Origin: Margaritispora aquatica
Lineage: Eukaryota; Ascomycota; Leotiomycetes; Helotiales; Discinellaceae
Length of the DNA: 64,000 nt
Assembly (NCBI GenBank): GCA_007644065.1
Contig: VJWN01000013.1
Coordinates: 1,302,001 to 1,366,000, forward strand
Reading direction: 5' to 3'
Part shown: one piece after another, positions 45,454-57,109 of the stretch
Layout: the number at the start of each line of letters is the position of its first letter
Numbering within the stretch: the stretch's first letter is position 1
Notes under the pieces: model-generated
The model's input: the letters and a program-made list of their open reading frames with translations, nothing else
Told to the model about the DNA's origin: nothing
Databases searched by the model: none
Program-made: the position numbers and the translations under genes

Positions 45454-47540
45454 TTACACTTCCAAAACTGCTTCACTTGGACTCTTTTTCTCCTTCAAGG
45501 ACGACACCTTGCTGCTTTGCTCAGCAGCAACATCAATACCCTCAATGGTATCACCATCAGCAGTGAATCCTGGAAGGTTCTCCTCAATTCCAAGCCCCTC
45601 TGGTGGCCAGAAGTAGTTGAACGTCATATAAAATATGAAAGTGAGAGGATAACCAAGGAAGAAGGTCATCTGGTACATCTTGTATGCAGGTGTGTTCAGA
45701 CGACTTGGTAAAGTTAGATACGATCAAAAATTAGATGCAGTCTTGCACTTACTCTCCTCCGATCATGGAGTCAACAAAGCCAGCTGGAACCTTTGTCAGT
45801 TGCCTGTCTCGAGTCGCAATGAGAACCAATACTCACGAAATGATGGAATCATAGCCAGAAACCACGCTAGAGCAGCTCTCCAATTCCAACCTTTGTAAAA
45901 CCAGTAGATACCATCTTCATGGTAAAGATCCGGCATCTTCCACTTTCGTTGTCGAACTTCTCTGTGTCAGTTTGGTTCAAGGAATGAGGGCAGGATCTTT
46001 ACTCAACCAATAATCTGCGATCAGAATGATTCCGGTGCATGACGATAAAACAGCAAAGATATTCAAGACTTGAATGAAATTCGCCGCTTGAGTCAACAGA
46101 CGCCAAGGATTGTATGCAAGAGCAAACAAAACGACGAACATGGAGCCACGTCTGACTGTTGCATATCTTTAAGTGGTAAGCAGGTGTAGAAAAACTGTTG
46201 TGAAAGGACTTACCTTGGCATCACACCTGCCCAGTCAATTCCAAATCCAACAGTGTTCTGAGTGATGTTGATGTAAATTTGAGAGCTGAGGAGGCCAATT
46301 CCGGCAAAGAAAGTGCCAGCACGACATGCGCTCGTGTAGTTCTGCTGTTGCACATATATGAGCATTCCTAGGGGAGTCCACATGGGCTGTCCATACATCT
46401 GATAGAAAGCACTTGTCGTCAATGCCCCTATTATCGCAGCAGTTGTTGATAGAATAGGCAGACCGGTCACGACGGCGGGAATCGGGACATTCTTATTCCT
46501 TGCAAAGCGAGTCCAGTCTGCAAATCTGTCTCCTGTGCCACTCCAAACTGCGGCGTTTGAGGAAACGCACTGCAGAAACATGAAGGATTTTGCCGAGCCC
46601 ACGAGTTTGATGTCAGAAGAAATCAGAGGCCCAGTGCCCCCGTTAGCATGAAGAGCCCAGCCTAGCATTCCGAAAAGAGTGATTGTGGTAACAACGATCG
46701 ACGGATACATGTAGAGTCGAAGTTTGTGCATAGGGACGAAATATGCTGCGGGTGCGTAAAGCAGGAAGTATAAGAAGAAGCCAATCAGTTCCTTGGTGCT
46801 GATTCCGGAGCTATAAAAGTTAGAGTCATATGGGAGCATTTAGAAGCGTTCCACTAACCTGGAAGGTAATGTGTTCGCCATGTTCGCAAATTGAGGTATT
46901 ACTGCACCAATGATCAGAGCCACAGCTTGTCCTCCTAAGCGATGTTAGTGTCAATTCTAGGTTTGATGTTGTCAAACGCACCATAATATGCTTGAATCCC
47001 AGCCTGCAGGCACATGTTAGCAGAGTTGACTCGATTTCAAAGCTGTAATCGCTTACAAAAATAACGCAAGCGACAGTTGCATTGAGAATGGGTAAGATGG
47101 CCCCTCGCAGCCCGAAGACGGCCCTTGACGCAATAGTGAAGCCCAATCCCTTGTCAGTACCGACTCTTGATCCAAAATATGCGTTGAATGATGCAATGCA
47201 AGATCCCAAGATGATTGCACCTATTGTCTCCCAAATTCCGAGTCCGGCCGAAACATATGCACTGGCACCGGTGAAACCTGAGATGGACATGCAAGCGAGA
47301 GCGTAGTAGGCATAGAGACCTAGGTAACCATAATTGCGCTCTTTCTTTGGAACAGGATAGATGTCATGATTGCCCCACTCTATACAAGTGTTAGCGAGGT
47401 GGTGAAATGGTTTGAAAAGTGGCCAGTCAAATTGGAAGAAACTTGGATGGTGTGAAAATGATGAACCTACTGGTAGTTCCCTCCCATACATCGATGTCAG
47501 TTCTTTCCTTCACTTCGGCCCATTTGAAATACTTGGACAT
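45454..47540 (-). CDS. NCS1 nucleobase/vitamin:cation symporter (420 aa, 9 exons)
   Basis: Exons on the minus strand are 47540-47471, 47379-47057, 47003-46982, 46934-46859, 46810-46214, 46166-46003, 45959-45837, 45783-45753 and 45703-45454. Phases close throughout. Family marks include NHDIYPVPKKERNYG before helix 1, AGIQAYYGGQAVALI, VPMHKLR, AVWSGTGDRFADWTRFARN, an INITQNTVGFGIDWAGVMPRY stretch, ADYWL, and YHEDGIYWFYKGWNWRAALAW. NCS1 permeases of the plasma membrane import purines, pyrimidines, allantoin, thiamine or related compounds with a cation; which one is not evident. The product is shorter than most (about 500) because both tails are short; an upstream in-frame ATG at 47609 would add 23 residues. 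Exon 3 is only 22 nt. The intron before exon 7 (43 nt, acceptor CAGAG) is the least certain. Confidence 0.85.
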
Positions 47541-48187
47541 GTTGGAAATGCCTTTGAGAAGTGAATGCTGGATCGAAAGTGATCTGCATTTCACCTCTGA
47601 CAATGGCAAATAAGAAAGCCTTTATAGCCATTGAAGCTTCTACACTCATAACAAATGCTTATCAGTTATCGATGGGCTTCCCAATATCTCGATCCACTTC
47701 TCGATCTCTGATGCATGCGGTGGCAAGATGGTGATTGAGGTATTGTTGATTTGTCGGTCGTGGAAGAGCCGGCGGCTTCCAACAATCCGGTGGTACTGTG
47801 TCGGCTCATAGCCCCACTTGAGGATGAGCTCGAGAACATGAGCTTCAAGACAGATAAGAAATCGGATTTGGAAGACACAACAGGAGATACGCGTGATAAG
47901 AGTACTTTGTTGAAAAATGTGTCAAGCACTTTGGTAGAAAAAGCTTATATATGGCAAAAACTAAGTAAACAGGTATGCACACGTAGAAATAAACAACCCA
48001 TCCCAACTAGCATCATGCCATTGACTTTCTATTTATCGTTACAAAAACTATATCGCTAATTGTCATCTTCATGCCCATACTGAGCTGATTCTCTACATCA
48101 TTCAAAGTCATAAAGTGATCTGAACTCCAAGCACGAAACCAACGAAAATACCTCCTCAACCAAATCAGCAAGTCATTCAATAGATCA
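47541..48187. other. Intergenic
   Basis: About 0.65 kb with the NCS1 promoter; no supported gene. Confidence 0.55.
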
Positions 48188-49618
48188 CTAATCCAGCTCA
48201 TCCGCGTTCCCTCGTCGATAACCACCATTCCTCTTCTTCCTTCGCTCATCAGCATAATCGCTTCCCCCACCAACACTGCTCAAACCAGGAATAACATGAT
48301 GATAGCTCTTGGTCCCGATGTCACCACTCTCCTCGCTCATCAAGCTACCCACTGCGCTGCCCTCCTCAATAAAGGTGCCCGGCACCGAAAGCTTCTTGAC
48401 TGGACTTCTGCTTGCGCGTCTCCTCTCTCGTTCCTCGCGACGGGCATTTCTATCATCTGCAGCTGAGGAAGAGGGAGCAGTCGAGCTGGAGACAGTACTA
48501 TGATCGTCACCAACACGGAATGAGAAATCACGACGCTGGGCAGCGCGACCCTTTTCTTGCAGACGCTTGGCTTCTTCCTTGATGTGTTGCTCGTGGCTTG
48601 TATCAAGGAGTGTCTTGCTCTTCCTCTTGTCATCCTCGGCAGAACCTCTAGACCAGAATGCAGAAGATCCCCCCTCAGATGTGCTGACCACTTTCCTAAT
48701 GCCACTCGTGCCTTCGCTGCTGGCATGATTCTCTTTTCGTTGTCTTCGGACACGCGTGGGTGTATGTTGTGGCGTCTTCTCACGATGGGAAAGCAGGTCA
48801 GAAGCTGCAGATGAGCCATCGTTAGTCGATCCATCGAATGCGCTGCCGTCTGCTTGTCTGTTCAACCCTCCAACTCTGGCTGGTTTTTCGTGTCTGTATG
48901 CGCGGAGATCCTCGTGTGGAGCTTGATCGCCAACATCCATCTCGCCATCCCCAATAACAGTGCTAACCTCAGACATCTCAGAGGGCTGGGTGTATCGAGC
49001 TTTCTTGTCTTTGCTTCGTTTTTCCTTTTTGGCCTTCCTAGTCTGTTCCTTCATGGCACTCATCTCACTTCCGTCAATCGTACTCTCTGGTCCACCACCG
49101 GTGTATTCTGTCTCCTCATCAAACTCGAAGTCCTTGTATCGCTTCTCCTTTTTTGGCTTCCTGCTTTTGCGACCCCATCTGCTGCCACCATGAACCACAC
49201 TGCCACCACCAAGATCAGTGCTTTCTGTCGCTCCAGATAAAGTCGTGCCATTTGGTCCCTTCCTCCTCAGAACGGTACTCTTGTAGTCATCCCAATCATT
49301 CTCCTGGAAGTAGAAGCCACCATTCTTGGCCCAGAAGAAGAACCAAATCCCACTGATCACAAACCCCGCACCAATGAGTCCAAACAGCACAAAGACAGCC
49401 TTGTTGGGAATGTTATCTGGAGGTGTAACACCGAGGGCCGGACTTGCTGTTCGCTTGACGAGATCTTGGGCGCGAGCGATGACGTTGAGCGTTCGCGGAG
49501 AAAGAGTGCTGGGAAGAGTTGGCGATGGAGCGGGCTCTGGTGAGGTGTTGCGCGAGAGGAGAGATGCAAGTAAAGTTCGAATCTTGGACTCGGGGAGAGG
49601 TGCCATGATTGCGTGCAA
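48188..49618 (-). CDS. Single-pass membrane protein with long charged tail (476 aa)
   Basis: Single exon; M5 is an equally good start. A Ser/Pro/Thr-rich N-terminal segment (1-72) precedes one strong membrane helix (about 74-96), followed by the motif WAKNGGFYFQENDWDDYKSTVLRRKGPNG, which has the look of a conserved juxtamembrane region. The remaining 350 residues are very rich in Lys, Glu, Ser and Arg with no fold visible. No signal peptide precedes the helix, so a type III or tail-in-cytosol topology is likely. I believe similar proteins exist widely in filamentous ascomycetes but cannot name a function. Confidence 0.8.
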   Translation of the reverse strand: MHAIMAPLPESKIRTLLASLLSRNTSPEPAPSPTLPSTLSPRTLNVIARAQDLVKRTASPALGVTPPDNIPNKAVFVLFGLIGAGFVISGIWFFFWAKNGGFYFQENDWDDYKSTVLRRKGPNGTTLSGATESTDLGGGSVVHGGSRWGRKSRKPKKEKRYKDFEFDEETEYTGGGPESTIDGSEMSAMKEQTRKAKKEKRSKDKKARYTQPSEMSEVSTVIGDGEMDVGDQAPHEDLRAYRHEKPARVGGLNRQADGSAFDGSTNDGSSAASDLLSHREKTPQHTPTRVRRQRKENHASSEGTSGIRKVVSTSEGGSSAFWSRGSAEDDKRKSKTLLDTSHEQHIKEEAKRLQEKGRAAQRRDFSFRVGDDHSTVSSSTAPSSSAADDRNARREERERRRASRSPVKKLSVPGTFIEEGSAVGSLMSEESGDIGTKSYHHVIPGLSSVGGGSDYADERRKKRNGGYRRGNADELD

Positions 49619-50757
49619 AATCGACTCTTGTGATCTGAAGGCCTTGCAGACTTTGGTCAGCTACTTGTGACGATGTACGTCACTTTCGGATTGATGCACC
49701 AGTCGTGATTTGGTTCCCTTTGGTGATTATGGCAATGAAGTCAGGTATTGTGTAGTTCGCAGTAATGCAAGAAATCAGGCTCGATACTTTTAGTTATTAA
49801 TGAAGGACTGAGACGGAAGACTCGAAGATGTGGTGTTCAATGCTGGTTGTTGGACGAGGTTGGGATTGTGGGAAATGGTGGCTGGTAAGTTTGTTTATTT
49901 TCGTTGCTGAGCAACCGCTGACTACCTTGTGGGTTGCCGAGTTCGTCAGCCGCACCCCTTTTGGTGGTGAGAGCGGTTAGGTAGAACGACACCATAAAAG
50001 TCAGAAAGGTGACTGGGCGCAATGAGGAGAATGTCTGATATTCAATATTTAGAATTTATGTTCAAGAGATATATATCGCTATTCCGATGGGGTTTCCATT
50101 CTTGGGAATTTGTAGCAACCAACCAGCACCTATGTGCATGCGAAACATCTTCCATCCTATGCCTTATCCACCACCTCTTCTAGACATACACCTGCACATA
50201 AATTATCATATGTACAGATCTATCCCTCCACTAGATCGTCCCATCCCTTATGCAAATAGCAATAGATATAGCCGCATGCAAAGGCCCAAGAAACAAAAGC
50301 ACATGCTCTCTATCACCATCGCTGGTATATGCGCATGTCTTCTCATCAGGACCCGTTTCGCAAAAATCCTCAATGTGCAATTTGTCCAAAGTCGCCAGTA
50401 TCGTATCCTGAGAGCAGGAACTGAGCATATAAAAACGAAAAACGTATAGGTATCCGTCATAAATCATACAGTCATACAATCGTATCGAAACAACAAACCG
50501 CTGGCTCGCTCGAGAAAAAACACTGTCGACGAAATAAAGACATGATGAAGCTCAAGTGCTTTTATGAGATATCTCAACTTTTCCTTCAAACTCTTGTGTT
50601 TCGGAGAGAAAAACAAGGGAGAAAGCAAAAAGCCCCCAGTGTGCCTGCACAGTGAAGCAAGAATCGAAAGCTGATATGAGAAAGTGACTTGATCCCGATG
50701 AAAGATTAGGTGCGCTGAATCCAAGAACGAAAATCGCTGGCGAAAGTACAAAGGAAA
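49619..50757. other. Intergenic
   Basis: About 1.1 kb between two minus-strand genes; contains the promoter of the single-pass protein and the 3' flank of the next gene. No supported gene. Confidence 0.55.
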
Positions 50758-52548
50758 TCAAAAGTAGTCGTTTTCCATAGCATAGTGTGATTGAGGGGTT
50801 GGTCGGGCGTAGGATTGCCCTGATTGTGAGCTCATCCGCGTCCTTCCGATTGCTGGTCGTTCAGCCCTGCTGCGACGTTCTTCAAATCGAGTGCCACCTC
50901 CAAATTCGGAATTAGACCTTTGAGTCCGGTCATCGCGGAAATTCTTGTTCTGTCGAATCTCAATTTCGCCTCCCTCGGTGCAATCAATGGCAGTATTGCC
51001 AACCATTACACGAGCTTGGCCTGTCACTTTGATGGTGACATTCTCATCTTCATTACCATTTCCGCTACCACTTCTGGTTGTTCGGGTAGTAGCCGACTTC
51101 TTATAGTCGCTTTCATCCCGGCTGGCACTGCTCTTAGTGCTGCTCCTGCTCCCCGCTTCCCTCCGTTGTTGCTTCTTGAGCATGTCTGCGGTAAGAGGAA
51201 CAGTTGGGCCACCTACGTCTTCTTGATACGAAGTTGCCTTGTGGATCTTGTCTTCATATGTACTGCTACCATCATCCACAGAAGATGCTGGATGTTCATA
51301 GGAAGTTTGTCTCCTCCGGCTGCTGTTGGCTGCTTCTACAGTGATCCTCTCCGGGCCTGCGAGATCATATGACACTGAGTGTCTGTGAGTGCTAGGTCTT
51401 CGAGGACGAACAGGCTCCTCGTAGTATTCGCGAGATTGACGTCGATCTTGACGATCTTGACGAGTGTCCACAGGATCGATGGTATACTCTGATGGAGCCC
51501 GATACTCAGTTGCTGGCCGACGATGAACGCTTGGACGTGTTGGAGGTGGCATGGCCCTGTAGTCTAATTCTGCCTTCGAGAAGGCCTGAGATGGCACTCT
51601 GATGCTGTCCCGTGGCTCTCTCCTCCTCAGGGATGTCCCGTCCGACGCCGAAGTATACCCATCGTCATAATAACCCCCTTCATTGTAGTCGACCAGGGCT
51701 CTGGATTGACTTTCGTGTTGGCCAAACGCCGAGGTGGTACGTGGTACCGGATCGTAAGAAGATGCTGGTGGGGGATGACTTCCATATGCCGATTGTGTTC
51801 GAGCAATTGGATCAAATCTAGATGACAATGGCCGCGAGACAGCATGTGGAGAGAAATAATCTCCCCCTCCTCCAGTGGGTGTTTGAATAAACCGTAGATA
51901 GGACGAGGAAGGAGACGGTGGTGGGTATGAGGGAGCTGCCATTGCTGGAGGCTGGTAGAAGGCAGACATTGCGGGCGGTGGACCGTAGCCTGGCCCACCA
52001 TTTTGTTGGACAAAACTCGATGGCCGATTGTTGGGAACCGTCTGTGTCGATTGTACCCGAGGTCGGATGGGTATAGGTTGTTGTTGTGAGATGAGAGGTG
52101 GTCCAGGTCTTGGGGGGGCTGGCATACCATAGTGGGTATGGTTCTCTCGTTGCTGATGCGATGTACTGATGTGCGGCATTTGAGGATAGTTTCGACTTTC
52201 ATGTGCCGTAGGATGTCTATCGGATTTGCGTGGAGATTTTGTGTTTCCAGTATTGGACTTCCTTCTCTCTAACCTCGCATCCTCCTTTGCTATCAACTGA
52301 TTCTGCTGTTGTGCTTGTTGCTGGTACACATCCTCTTCTGCAGCGTATGATTGATCAAGTCGTGATGTCCTCCGCTTTCCAGTCCTCCCTTCCTTCTGTG
52401 CATCACGTTCTCTTTGCGACACCTTTGGCTTCTCTCTGGGCACTGCCGCGCTGCGACGAGTACCACGCACAGTCCTACCCGTCTCGTCGTCCATATCGTC
52501 GACGTATGCTGGTTTTGGCTTTGGAACTCTCTCCATCACGGTCAACAA
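50758..52548 (-). CDS. Large disordered Gln/Pro/Arg/Ser-rich protein (596 aa)
   Basis: Single exon; M5 (MERVPKPKPAYVDD) is a plausible alternative start. It has no signal peptide, membrane helix or catalytic domain. The N-terminal half is Lys/Arg/Gln-rich, the middle is Pro/Tyr/Ser-rich with repeated RTQSAYG / RTTSAFG-like pieces, then many Arg-Arg-Pro-Ser sites. Near the C-terminus a short ordered-looking element (about 515-545, VTIKVTGQARVMVGNTAIDCTEG without the flanks) alternates beta-like residues and is the only candidate folded part. Function unknown; a cytoskeletal, RNA or signalling scaffold are all possible. Confidence 0.78.
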   Translation of the reverse strand: MLTVMERVPKPKPAYVDDMDDETGRTVRGTRRSAAVPREKPKVSQRERDAQKEGRTGKRRTSRLDQSYAAEEDVYQQQAQQQNQLIAKEDARLERRKSNTGNTKSPRKSDRHPTAHESRNYPQMPHISTSHQQRENHTHYGMPAPPRPGPPLISQQQPIPIRPRVQSTQTVPNNRPSSFVQQNGGPGYGPPPAMSAFYQPPAMAAPSYPPPSPSSSYLRFIQTPTGGGGDYFSPHAVSRPLSSRFDPIARTQSAYGSHPPPASSYDPVPRTTSAFGQHESQSRALVDYNEGGYYDDGYTSASDGTSLRRREPRDSIRVPSQAFSKAELDYRAMPPPTRPSVHRRPATEYRAPSEYTIDPVDTRQDRQDRRQSREYYEEPVRPRRPSTHRHSVSYDLAGPERITVEAANSSRRRQTSYEHPASSVDDGSSTYEDKIHKATSYQEDVGGPTVPLTADMLKKQQRREAGSRSSTKSSASRDESDYKKSATTRTTRSGSGNGNEDENVTIKVTGQARVMVGNTAIDCTEGGEIEIRQNKNFRDDRTQRSNSEFGGGTRFEERRSRAERPAIGRTRMSSQSGQSYARPTPQSHYAMENDYF

Positions 52549-53246
52549 TGCTGTGGTTGCGCTCGTAGCGACGTTGTCGCTGGGTTTGCAATGACTGCAG
52601 AGGGATGGAATAATTTGATTCGAATGATTTGATGGTTGATAGTCGAAGAATTATATTCTTGGTGCATGTAATTGACGAGGGTGTTGAGTGTTGAGCGTCG
52701 TGGTGTGTGAGGTGTTTGAGATGTTGGAGGTGTTCTGCTTTCGTGTGAGGTTTGGAGGTTTGGAGGGTTGGAGGGGAGCTGAGCAGTGCGTGCTGGCTGA
52801 GGAAAATAAAAATAATACGGGGCGCTCAGACCTTTTTCGCTGGCATCAGCACTGTGAATCGGAGTGACGAGAGTGTGGATTCCCTGGATTCCCTGGAGAA
52901 CCGTTCTTTATCGATAAGTGATTAGGGACTGAAAAAATGGCTTGGTGAGGATTACCCTACCTTCAGGTCAATAAGGTCAAGGATAAATCTCTGCAATGCG
53001 TACGTAGGTCGTATGGTCGTATAATCCGCGAAGGATCAATGAATGAATGATAGATAGATAGATCTTGAGGAGATGGTTCGGTGTTGCTAATATTGGTCAT
53101 AACCAAATATTGCTCAGCTCTGCTCTGCTCGGCGACCGAATTCGTTTCCAATCCTTCCTTTGGGATCGTATCCTGAGATCCACGACCTGGATTCCTGAGA
53201 CAAGACAGGACCACCACGACAATAGATTGTCGTCGGTTGTCGTCGA

Positions 53247-53262
53247 TCGTCGTCGACGACGA
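53247..53262. repeat. 16-bp perfect palindrome in a GTC/GAC triplet run
   Basis: TCGTCGTCGACGACGA reads the same on both strands and lies within a longer GTC-to-GAC triplet tract (53229-53265). It could extrude a hairpin but has no visible functional context. Confidence 0.85.
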
Positions 53263-53940
53263 CAACAAATAGTGACGACGAGACTGAGGTGGAGGCAACA
53301 AAGTGCGGGGAGAGGATGTTGTGGAGTGTTTATCTGGATCCTTCTACTCGGCCTCAAGCCTCACTTGGTTCTCAATGTTCGCCCAATCCTGCGAGTCTTC
53401 CCGATTCTATGTAAGGTAGTGACAATCAAGGCGGAGAGAGAGAACAGAGGCGTGGTGACTGGATAATTGAGGTGGGTTACTTGTAATGGGTAACCTGAAG
53501 TGAACAACTGCTGCCCAGCTGGTGGTGACAGAGCCAACGATACCCGCGCGATACACAGTAAGAGTTGAAAGATACAAAATACTACCCAACAACCTGAGGA
53601 GGAGTCTAAGTAGTCTAATCCTATTGAGGATGAAATGGAGGCGAGAAAAACAAAACGAAAGGCCTTCGTGCTTGTCCTCGTCTTCCACTGACAGATGTCG
53701 TCGTCGTCGTTGCTGTGTTGTCCTTCAGCCTAAGTGTCGTACAATTGGACTCTCGCCTGGAATTGGCGTGAGTTGGGGTGAGTTGGGTATCAACGCTCTT
53801 ATGAGAAGAGTGGAGATGGAAATGGAAGTGGGAGTGAGAATTCCAATCGGGTGCGATGTCGCATGGCTATGACTCTGTGAGTCGGGAGTTGTTTTCTCTT
53901 CGTCTTGAGGTTGGTTTTTGGTGTTTCTATGTACGAGTTG

Positions 53941-54000
53941 TGATCTGATCTGATGCGATGCGAGGCGAGGCGAGGCAAGGCAAGGTGAGGTGAGGTGAGG
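53941..54000. repeat. Short minisatellite of 5-bp units (GATCT, GATGC, GAGGC, AAGGC, GAGGT)
   Basis: Twelve consecutive 5-bp units drift stepwise from TGATC through GATGC and GAGGC to GAGGT. This is a typical slippage-generated repeat. Confidence 0.85.
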
Positions 54001-57000
54001 ATTTGTCGGAGGAGGAAGAATGTGGGGGAATGAAATACACTGGCTTGAGGGAGGATTGGAGGACAAGAGACTGAGGACGAGGATAAAAGATGTGGATGAT
54101 AGTAGGGTGAGATGAGGGGCGAGATGTGATAAACGGACAAGCGATTGGTCGTGGCAGCAAGTAATGGCATGTAGCAATTGGTTAGGAAATATTCATTTAT
54201 GCAGACGACCAAAAAGTTAAGGTTGAGAAATGACTAGGAGGGTGGGACATAACTGTTGTAGGTGGCAATAGGTAACAGGTAACAAAATGGTGCTGCAGGA
54301 GGAGAACATTTAATAGAAATCATACTTCAGATACTTGGACTATGTGGAGAACAATCTATCGATCAAAAATATTTCAATAGCAAAGCAAGAAACTCCGGGC
54401 ATTTCGCCCATCACACTATGCGTGTAAATACTTTACTCCTACTATGATACTAATGATGTTGGATGCGACGACTCCATTTCCATCATCACACCTGTCCCCT
54501 CAAGACGCATTGTCTCTCGCCTTGTTCACGTCCATGGTTTACAACCCTTCCTAATCCATCTGTCAGATTTTCAGCCATTTACTATGATTCGAGCTTTGGC
54601 GATTATCATCTGCACCCTGTGTACTGCGTACTGCAACGCTAACGCGAAAAGCCTAGGAGATGCCATGCATCGTCCAGCTTCCCTCCCACTCCCACTCGCA
54701 CTCCCACGCCCGACACTCAAACTTTTCTACCTCCCTAGACAAAACATCATGTATGTGTGATGCAGACAATTTTGTAAATGGATGAATGACTCTCGCTTGC
54801 TCACTCCCACGTTAGCGGGGAGGTACGCTCTATTCCATTGGTTATTCCTGGTGAAGTGCCAACATTTATGCAGAGCAATCTTCATCGCAACCCAGTCATT
54901 TCAGCGCCTCTTCGCGCTTCTGAGGCTGTATCTTATGCAATGTTCATGGCTTTCGTGGGAGTGGCTTGCTATTGATATCATCACTTACTATTCGTCCTGC
55001 TATGCCTTGTATACCTATCATCCTAGATTTTGTCCTAGAACCCAGACAACTTCAGCACACTTCCTCCCATCCTCACCCACAATTGAATTTAGCCCTCCCA
55101 ATAGAGGGAACGAAAATGTCAGACTGAACTTCAGATGAGCTCACATCCCCAATGTTCCAAATGTGTGCCCTATGTTTCAGGCTTGCTTCCATCGAACGGT
55201 ACTCCCGAACGAAGACATTCTAATATCTCCAGACTTCCCCAAGTCGATTGGTGATCGGGCGGCCACGGATTCAATGAGATGGAGCCCGACATTGCCCTGT
55301 TTGAGAGAAGAGCCAGAGAGCGCATGAGAAATGCAAGTCATCAGACAACTTCTTAAGATTCTCAAGAATGCAAGATGATGGAAACTCGAGAAGCATCTGG
55401 AATAAACTTCATCTGGCGTATCTGGTCTGGCCTACGGAAATGAATGTGACATGACAAGAGGAATTGATGGTGATATGAGGGTGGTTTTTGGCATGAAGAG
55501 TGGTTGGTCTTCATCCTCGCTTCTCGAACTTTGCCGAAGGATCCTCGGATTCGAAACATTAGACCAATCGGGCTGCATGCTGGATCCTCAAATTCATGCA
55601 ATCAATGCAGGCTATGCTTTCCTTTGGAGCAGCCCCCTTGCGAGTTCATGATTTCGGAAAAGCACAGCATCGCAAGCAGCACATACCCAGCAAATTACAC
55701 ATCAGCTTAAATTTGTCAGCTTGCACAAGATGCACAAGATGCATTGCTACAGAGATTCATGGCCATCTAATCTAAGATTCGTAGCCCTCGTGATATGATC
55801 CGAGAGGTTACAGCCGCCTTTATGTCGCTGATGGAGTTTTGTACCTCTTGTTTCTCTGGATAGGATTTGGTGAGTTTCCCCCATGAGATCGTCTGTACTC
55901 GAGTCCAGAAGCACATGTTGCCCGAGACAAGGTTGGATATCCATAGATACTAAATAAATACCCCTGAAGGGAGTGGAACTTGCTATCGGATCGCTAATCG
56001 ATAGCGGAGTTAGCCTCGGTATTGGTATGTATGTGCAAGGCTGAAAGGGCAAAGAAGCTCATGATGGAGCTGGCTTTGTTGGAGAGACATAAGATTCAGA
56101 TGACCGCATACGAGTAAGACACGATAGAGAAAATTTTGAACCTACGAAATATTGGACGTAGCTGGCCGAATTCAATGATAGCCTTGAATATGCGTATCGC
56201 AAGGTGTGTTTGAAACTTATCCCAATTCAGCGGCAAGCTAGATTCAACTTCATTACTGAAAAATTGAAGTAGATTTCACAGATCTTCATTCGACTCTTGT
56301 GAGCACACCATCAGCCTCTTTCACCGCTATTTCGCCTTCAGGACTCATCCTCGCATAAACTAAAGTGGCACCTCATACCCCCGATATTTCCCCACGCCAC
56401 AGACAGCTCAACGTGGGCAAGACAAATCAACTCTCGGAAAATGCATGCCCGAAAGATTCCAGAAAATCCAACCACGATTGAGTTGATCAAGACATGACGA
56501 ACAAGGAGACGACTCGCTTAACCTCAACCCTTACCTAGGCCATGATGTCTGATCTGTTGGCAATTATTTGAGTCCGCGTGACTTCATGCTCTAATTTTGG
56601 ACAGCAAATATGTCGCTGTGCATGAACAGCGATTCTCCCAATACCAGCCTCCTCATCTTTCTCCTATGATAGATAGGCTGCTTCCTCCCTTGACAATGTC
56701 GCTTTGACCTAAATTCCAATGACCTTACTCCGTTGAGATTCCCTAACCGTCACGGGACGGGCCCAAACTGGCTACTTTGGCATAAGTACCCCCAAGATGG
56801 CCTCACACATGATGCAGGATGCAAGATATTGTGCTACAGGAAGGTGGCTATTCACGTGGCAGAGAATAACTCGTGCAAGTCGTGGGGTTGTCTTGGCACA
56901 AATATCCTCGATTTGGTATTGAGCGTTGAAAGGCACAGCATTCGCGTCATATATACTTTTCAGTTTGCGATGAGCGCATTTTGTTTCTGCTTGTTTAGTG

Positions 57001-57109
57001 ACTTGGCGAGCAATATGCTCTGCTCCTGGCTGATGCGAAGGAACTGATGGAATTCAGTTGTGCTGTAGATTTCGTGAACCCAGATGTAAACGAGATTAAG
57101 ACCCAACTC

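Larger units (their letters stand above)
52549..57109. other. Gene-free interval of about 4.5 kb
   Basis: It contains the promoter of the disordered-protein gene, simple repeats (53048-53063 GATA; 53229-53265 GTC; 53941-54000 GAGGC/GAGGT) and purine-rich stretches. The longest frames (53407-54212, minus) are low-complexity and overlap each other. No domain or splice-consistent gene was found. The size is unusual for this otherwise compact stretch. Confidence 0.5.

Noticed and set aside
53725..54212. Minus-strand frames of 137-150 codons in the gene-free interval
   Set aside because: Very low complexity (Ser/Pro/His/Leu), produced by purine-rich simple repeats on the other strand.
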